DNA of 18,359 bases from the NCBI GenBank assembly GCA_017861215.1, contig JAGFXN010000003.1, positions 1-18,359 on the forward strand, given 5' to 3'. Every line of letters begins with the position of its first letter. Positions within the stretch are counted from its first letter, which is position 1. The DNA is from Deltaproteobacteria bacterium (GTDB taxonomy: Bacteria > Desulfobacterota > Desulfuromonadia > Geobacterales > DSM-12255). Made by a program: the position numbers and the translations under genes. The notes beneath the pieces were generated by a model that saw nothing but the letters and a program-made list of their open reading frames with translations, was not told the origin of the DNA and searched no databases. Below, in pieces: positions 13,770 to 18,359 of this stretch.

Positions 13770-14135
13770 ATGGAAAAAGGCGAACGTCCCTGGGGCACAT
13801 ACACTGTTCTTGACGAGCAGGGGAGCTACAAAATCAAGCGGATCGAGGTGCTGCCCGGGCAGCGGCTGTCACTGCAGAAGCACCATCACCGGAGCGAGCA
13901 CTGGATAGTCGTCTCCGGTACGGCAAAGGTCACCTGTGGTGATGTGGAGTCTATCGTCAATATCAACGAATCGACATTTATCCCGATCGGCATGAGTCAC
14001 CGCCTGGAAAATCCGGGGGTCATTCCGCTCACCATCATTGAGGTGCAGAGCGGCGAATACCTGGGCGAGGACGATATTGTCAGGTTTCAGGATGACTACC
14101 AGCGGGTGCCGGAAAAAGGGACAAAGCCGGAGTAG
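13770..14135 (+). CDS. Stand-alone cupin of the mannose-6-phosphate isomerase type II C-terminal family
   Basis: 121-aa single-domain cupin resembling the C-terminal isomerase domain of bifunctional ManC/AlgA (MannoseP_isomer family) without the guanylyltransferase half. Typical features are RPWGTYTVLDE at the start, YKIKRIEVLPGQRLSLQKHH (20-39), the metal-binding cluster HHH (38-40) with E43 and H44, VVSGTAKVTCGD (47-58), FIPIGMSHRLEN (70-81) with H77, and the family-typical IEVQSGEYLGEDDIVRFQDD at the end. It probably isomerises mannose-6-phosphate and fructose-6-phosphate or a related sugar phosphate, in line with neighbouring nucleotide-sugar genes, but small members can be regulatory or bind other sugars. 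It starts at ATG 13770 on a strong GGAGG, 59 bp after the phosphatase. Confidence 0.88.
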   Translation: MEKGERPWGTYTVLDEQGSYKIKRIEVLPGQRLSLQKHHHRSEHWIVVSGTAKVTCGDVESIVNINESTFIPIGMSHRLENPGVIPLTIIEVQSGEYLGEDDIVRFQDDYQRVPEKGTKPE

Positions 14136-14165
14136 TTCGTGCCGGAGTGAACGTCATACCTGGTC

Positions 14166-14209
14166 GCCTCATAACGGCAGCAGCAGGAGCGCTGTTGCCG
14201 TTATGAGGC
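14166..14209. repeat. 19-bp hairpin in the cupin/secA spacer
   Basis: Arms 14166-14184 and 14191-14209 pair over 19 bp with one G-U and no other mismatch; the loop is aggagc. The outer 14 bp are perfect Watson-Crick (gcctcataacggca). It lies 30 nt after the cupin stop. The sequence after the 3' arm (cgctattctcc) has no U-run, and neither does the opposite strand, so it is either a non-canonical terminator or an RNA-stability element separating the cupin unit from secA. Confidence 0.8.
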
Positions 14210-14274
14210 CGCTATTCTCCGGAAACGTTGCCGCAGGCATTCGGGGCGCTGCTACCGGGCCAGCCCCTTTTCAG

Positions 14275-14307
14275 TTGAGCCCTCCTGCTATTTATGCTAC
14301 TTATAAT
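14275..14307 (+). promoter_or_regulatory. Candidate secA promoter
   Basis: TATAAT at 14302-14307 is a perfect -10 hexamer in a locally AT-rich stretch. The best -35-like element, TTGAGC at 14275-14280, is 21 nt away, longer than ideal, so the -10 is more secure than the -35. A start near 14314 would give a leader of about 30 nt containing the secA ribosome binding site. Confidence 0.5.
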
Positions 14308-14328
14308 CTTTTACTTTGTCACAAATTC

Positions 14329-14333
14329 GGGAG
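14329..14333 (+). promoter_or_regulatory. Ribosome binding site fixing the secA start
   Basis: GGGAG lies 10 nt upstream of the ATG at 14344. The reading frame stays open upstream to 14038, across the cupin gene and the 14166-14209 hairpin, but this site and the SecA N-terminus place the start at 14344. Confidence 0.75.
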
Positions 14334-14343
14334 AACCTATTAC

Positions 14344-17046
<2,703 letters not shown>

Positions 17047-17078
17047 GCATGGGTGGGGGTTACTGAAAGAGGTGTGCG

Positions 17079-17113
17079 AAAAGCTCATTGGACAGCGTCC
17101 GGCGGGCTTTTTT
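17079..17113 (+). terminator. Intrinsic terminator after secA
   Basis: aaaagctc (17079-17086) pairs with gggctttt (17104-17111). An a/c mismatch follows, then ttggac (17088-17093) pairs with gtccgg (17097-17102) using two U-G pairs, around the loop agc. A run of six U ends the hairpin at 17108-17113. It separates secA from argJ. Confidence 0.87.
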
Positions 17114-17156
17114 GCTCTGCAGGGGATACCAAGCGGAATAATTTCATGAGGTTGCT

Positions 17157-18335
17157 ATGCTCAAAGGTTTCAGGTTTGCCGCGGTAGAAGCGGCGATAAA
17201 AAAGCCGGGCCGGCTCGATCTGGCGCTGATATTTTCGGAGGAGCCGGCGCAGGTGGCGGCAGTTTTCACGACCAACAAGGTCAAGGCTGCGCCGGTGCTG
17301 CTTGATGAAGAGCTGGTGAAAGGGGGCACCGTCCGTGCCGTCGTCGTCAACAGCGGCAATGCCAATGCCTGTACCGGCGCTCCGGGTATGGCCGATGCTA
17401 TCGAGACCACCCGTATTCTCGGCAACGGTCTGATGATACCGATGGAGCAGATCCTGGTCGCTTCTACCGGCGTTATCGGCGTACCTCTGCCGATGGAGCG
17501 CCTGCAGGCGGCACTGCCCCGGCTTGCCGCTGCCGTCGGCGAGGCATCTCTGGCCGACGTGGCGGCAGCAATCATGACTACCGACACCTTCCCGAAAATC
17601 GAGAGCCGTCAGGCCGAGGCGGGGGGTGTTCCCTACACGATCGCCGGTGTGGCGAAGGGGGCAGGGATGATCAGGCCGGACATGGCGACCATGCTGGCAT
17701 TCATCGTCACCGATGCGGCGGTGGAACCGCAGCTGCTGCAGCAGCTCTTCCGTGAGGCCAATGAGCTTTCCTTCAATTCGATTACGGTCGACGGTGATAT
17801 GTCCACCAACGACACCGCGCTTATCCTGGCCAACGGCGCCGCCGGCAATCCGCTGCTTCTTCCCGGAACGCCGGAAGCAGCGCAATTCGCGGCTGCCTTG
17901 AGCGATCTGCTCCTTTCCCTGGCAAAACTGATCGTCAGAGATGGCGAAGGAGCGACAAAATTCGTGACGATCACCGTCAAGGGAGCGGTTTCCGCTGCCG
18001 AAGCGAAACAGGCCGCCATGGCGGTTGCCAACTCCTCACTGGTCAAAACCGCCTTTTTCGGTCAGGATGCCAACTGGGGACGGATCTTTGCCGCGGTCGG
18101 CTCGGCGGGTATTCACGTGGAACAGCTGCGTACGGAGCTGTTCTTCGATGACGTGCAGATGGTCAGCAACGGCCTTTTTGTCGGCGGCGATGCTGAAGCC
18201 CGGGGGACAGCGGTGCTGCAGAAGAGCGATTTTGCCGTGCTGGTTGATCTTCACTTGGGTAATGGCGAGGCAACAGTCTATACCAGCGATCTGTCCTACG
18301 ATTATGTGAAGATCAATGCGGACTATAGAACCTGA
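17157..18335 (+). CDS. argJ: Bifunctional glutamate N-acetyltransferase/amino-acid acetyltransferase ArgJ
   Basis: Ornithine acetyltransferase of the recycling arginine pathway: moves acetyl from N-acetylornithine to glutamate, and in bifunctional forms also uses acetyl-CoA. 392 aa. The autoproteolysis motif KGAGMIRPDMATML (167-180) places cleavage before the nucleophile T178, splitting alpha and beta chains. Also present are VNSGNANACTG (64-74), the oxyanion pair T104-G105 in ASTGVIG, and VDGDMSTNDT (211-220). GAGG at 17148-17151 sets the ATG at 17157. It lies 43 bp past the secA terminator; no convincing promoter is visible in that gap, so it may rely on a weak promoter or read-through. Whether it has the acetyl-CoA activity cannot be read from sequence. 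A heptad array begins at its stop codon. Confidence 0.96.
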   Translation: MLKGFRFAAVEAAIKKPGRLDLALIFSEEPAQVAAVFTTNKVKAAPVLLDEELVKGGTVRAVVVNSGNANACTGAPGMADAIETTRILGNGLMIPMEQILVASTGVIGVPLPMERLQAALPRLAAAVGEASLADVAAAIMTTDTFPKIESRQAEAGGVPYTIAGVAKGAGMIRPDMATMLAFIVTDAAVEPQLLQQLFREANELSFNSITVDGDMSTNDTALILANGAAGNPLLLPGTPEAAQFAAALSDLLLSLAKLIVRDGEGATKFVTITVKGAVSAAEAKQAAMAVANSSLVKTAFFGQDANWGRIFAAVGSAGIHVEQLRTELFFDDVQMVSNGLFVGGDAEARGTAVLQKSDFAVLVDLHLGNGEATVYTSDLSYDYVKINADYRT

Positions 18336-18359
18336 AGTATGAATTATGAAGTATGAAGT
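18333..18359. repeat. Heptad tandem array, locus D (argJ 3' end, cut by window edge)
   Basis: Four consecutive units in register: tgaagta, tgaatta, tgaagta, tgaagt (last one truncated by the window end). The TGA of the first unit is the argJ stop codon. Each unit contains TGA, so stops appear in all three frames. By analogy with loci A-C a complementary array is expected just before the next gene, beyond the window. Confidence 0.8.

Noticed and set aside
14166..14209. Standard intrinsic terminator
   Set aside because: Stem is strong but no U-run follows on either strand, so it is listed as a hairpin only.
14038..14343. N-terminal extension of the secA frame
   Set aside because: It overlaps the cupin gene and the 14166-14209 hairpin; SecA begins with MFGALIKKMVG at 14344, which has a ribosome binding site.

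Overview
The window reads as a chromosomal segment of a Geobacter-like bacterium (Desulfuromonadota/Geobacterales). This rests on gene content and order recognised from the translated sequences: a trp operon carrying two beta-subunit genes (trpB2 and trpB), followed by accD and folC, then lptD, dTDP-rhamnose genes, secA and argJ. The placement is inference; no rRNA or other taxonomic marker is present. All genes are on the + strand.

Layout. Positions 1-7243 hold the distal trp operon: trpC (5' end outside the window), trpB2, trpF, trpB, a 1.4 kb interruption (4063-5466), trpA and accD, closed by a strong intrinsic terminator at 7209-7243. The interruption contains a non-coding, AT-richer stretch with palindromes, a near-consensus sigma70 promoter that fires almost directly into an intrinsic terminator, and a gene for a small secreted SLT-type lytic transglycosylase. 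Positions 7300-10676 hold folC, with a TATAAT box so close to its ATG that the mRNA may be nearly leaderless, and lptD. Positions 10841-14135 hold rfbB, rfbD, a PPP-family phosphatase and a stand-alone phosphomannose-isomerase-like cupin. Positions 14344-18335 hold secA, an intrinsic terminator and argJ.

How the genes fit together. TrpC, TrpF, TrpB and TrpA cover the last steps of tryptophan synthesis, with TrpB2 as an extra PLP-dependent beta-like enzyme. AccD (fatty-acid precursor), LptD (LPS export) and RfbB/RfbD (dTDP-L-rhamnose for LPS) all serve the Gram-negative envelope. SecA is the general export motor and ArgJ belongs to arginine synthesis.

The most unusual signal is in the spacers. 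After the stop codons of trpB2, lptD, rfbB and argJ there are short tandem arrays with a strict 7-nt period. At the three loci fully inside the window, a complementary heptad array sits just before the next gene, so each spacer is bracketed by inverted repeats. The heptamer differs at every locus, but period, placement and self-complementarity are kept. The trpC/trpB2 spacer has the same layout with a 9-nt unit. The rfbD/phosphatase and cupin/secA spacers carry long non-heptad hairpins.
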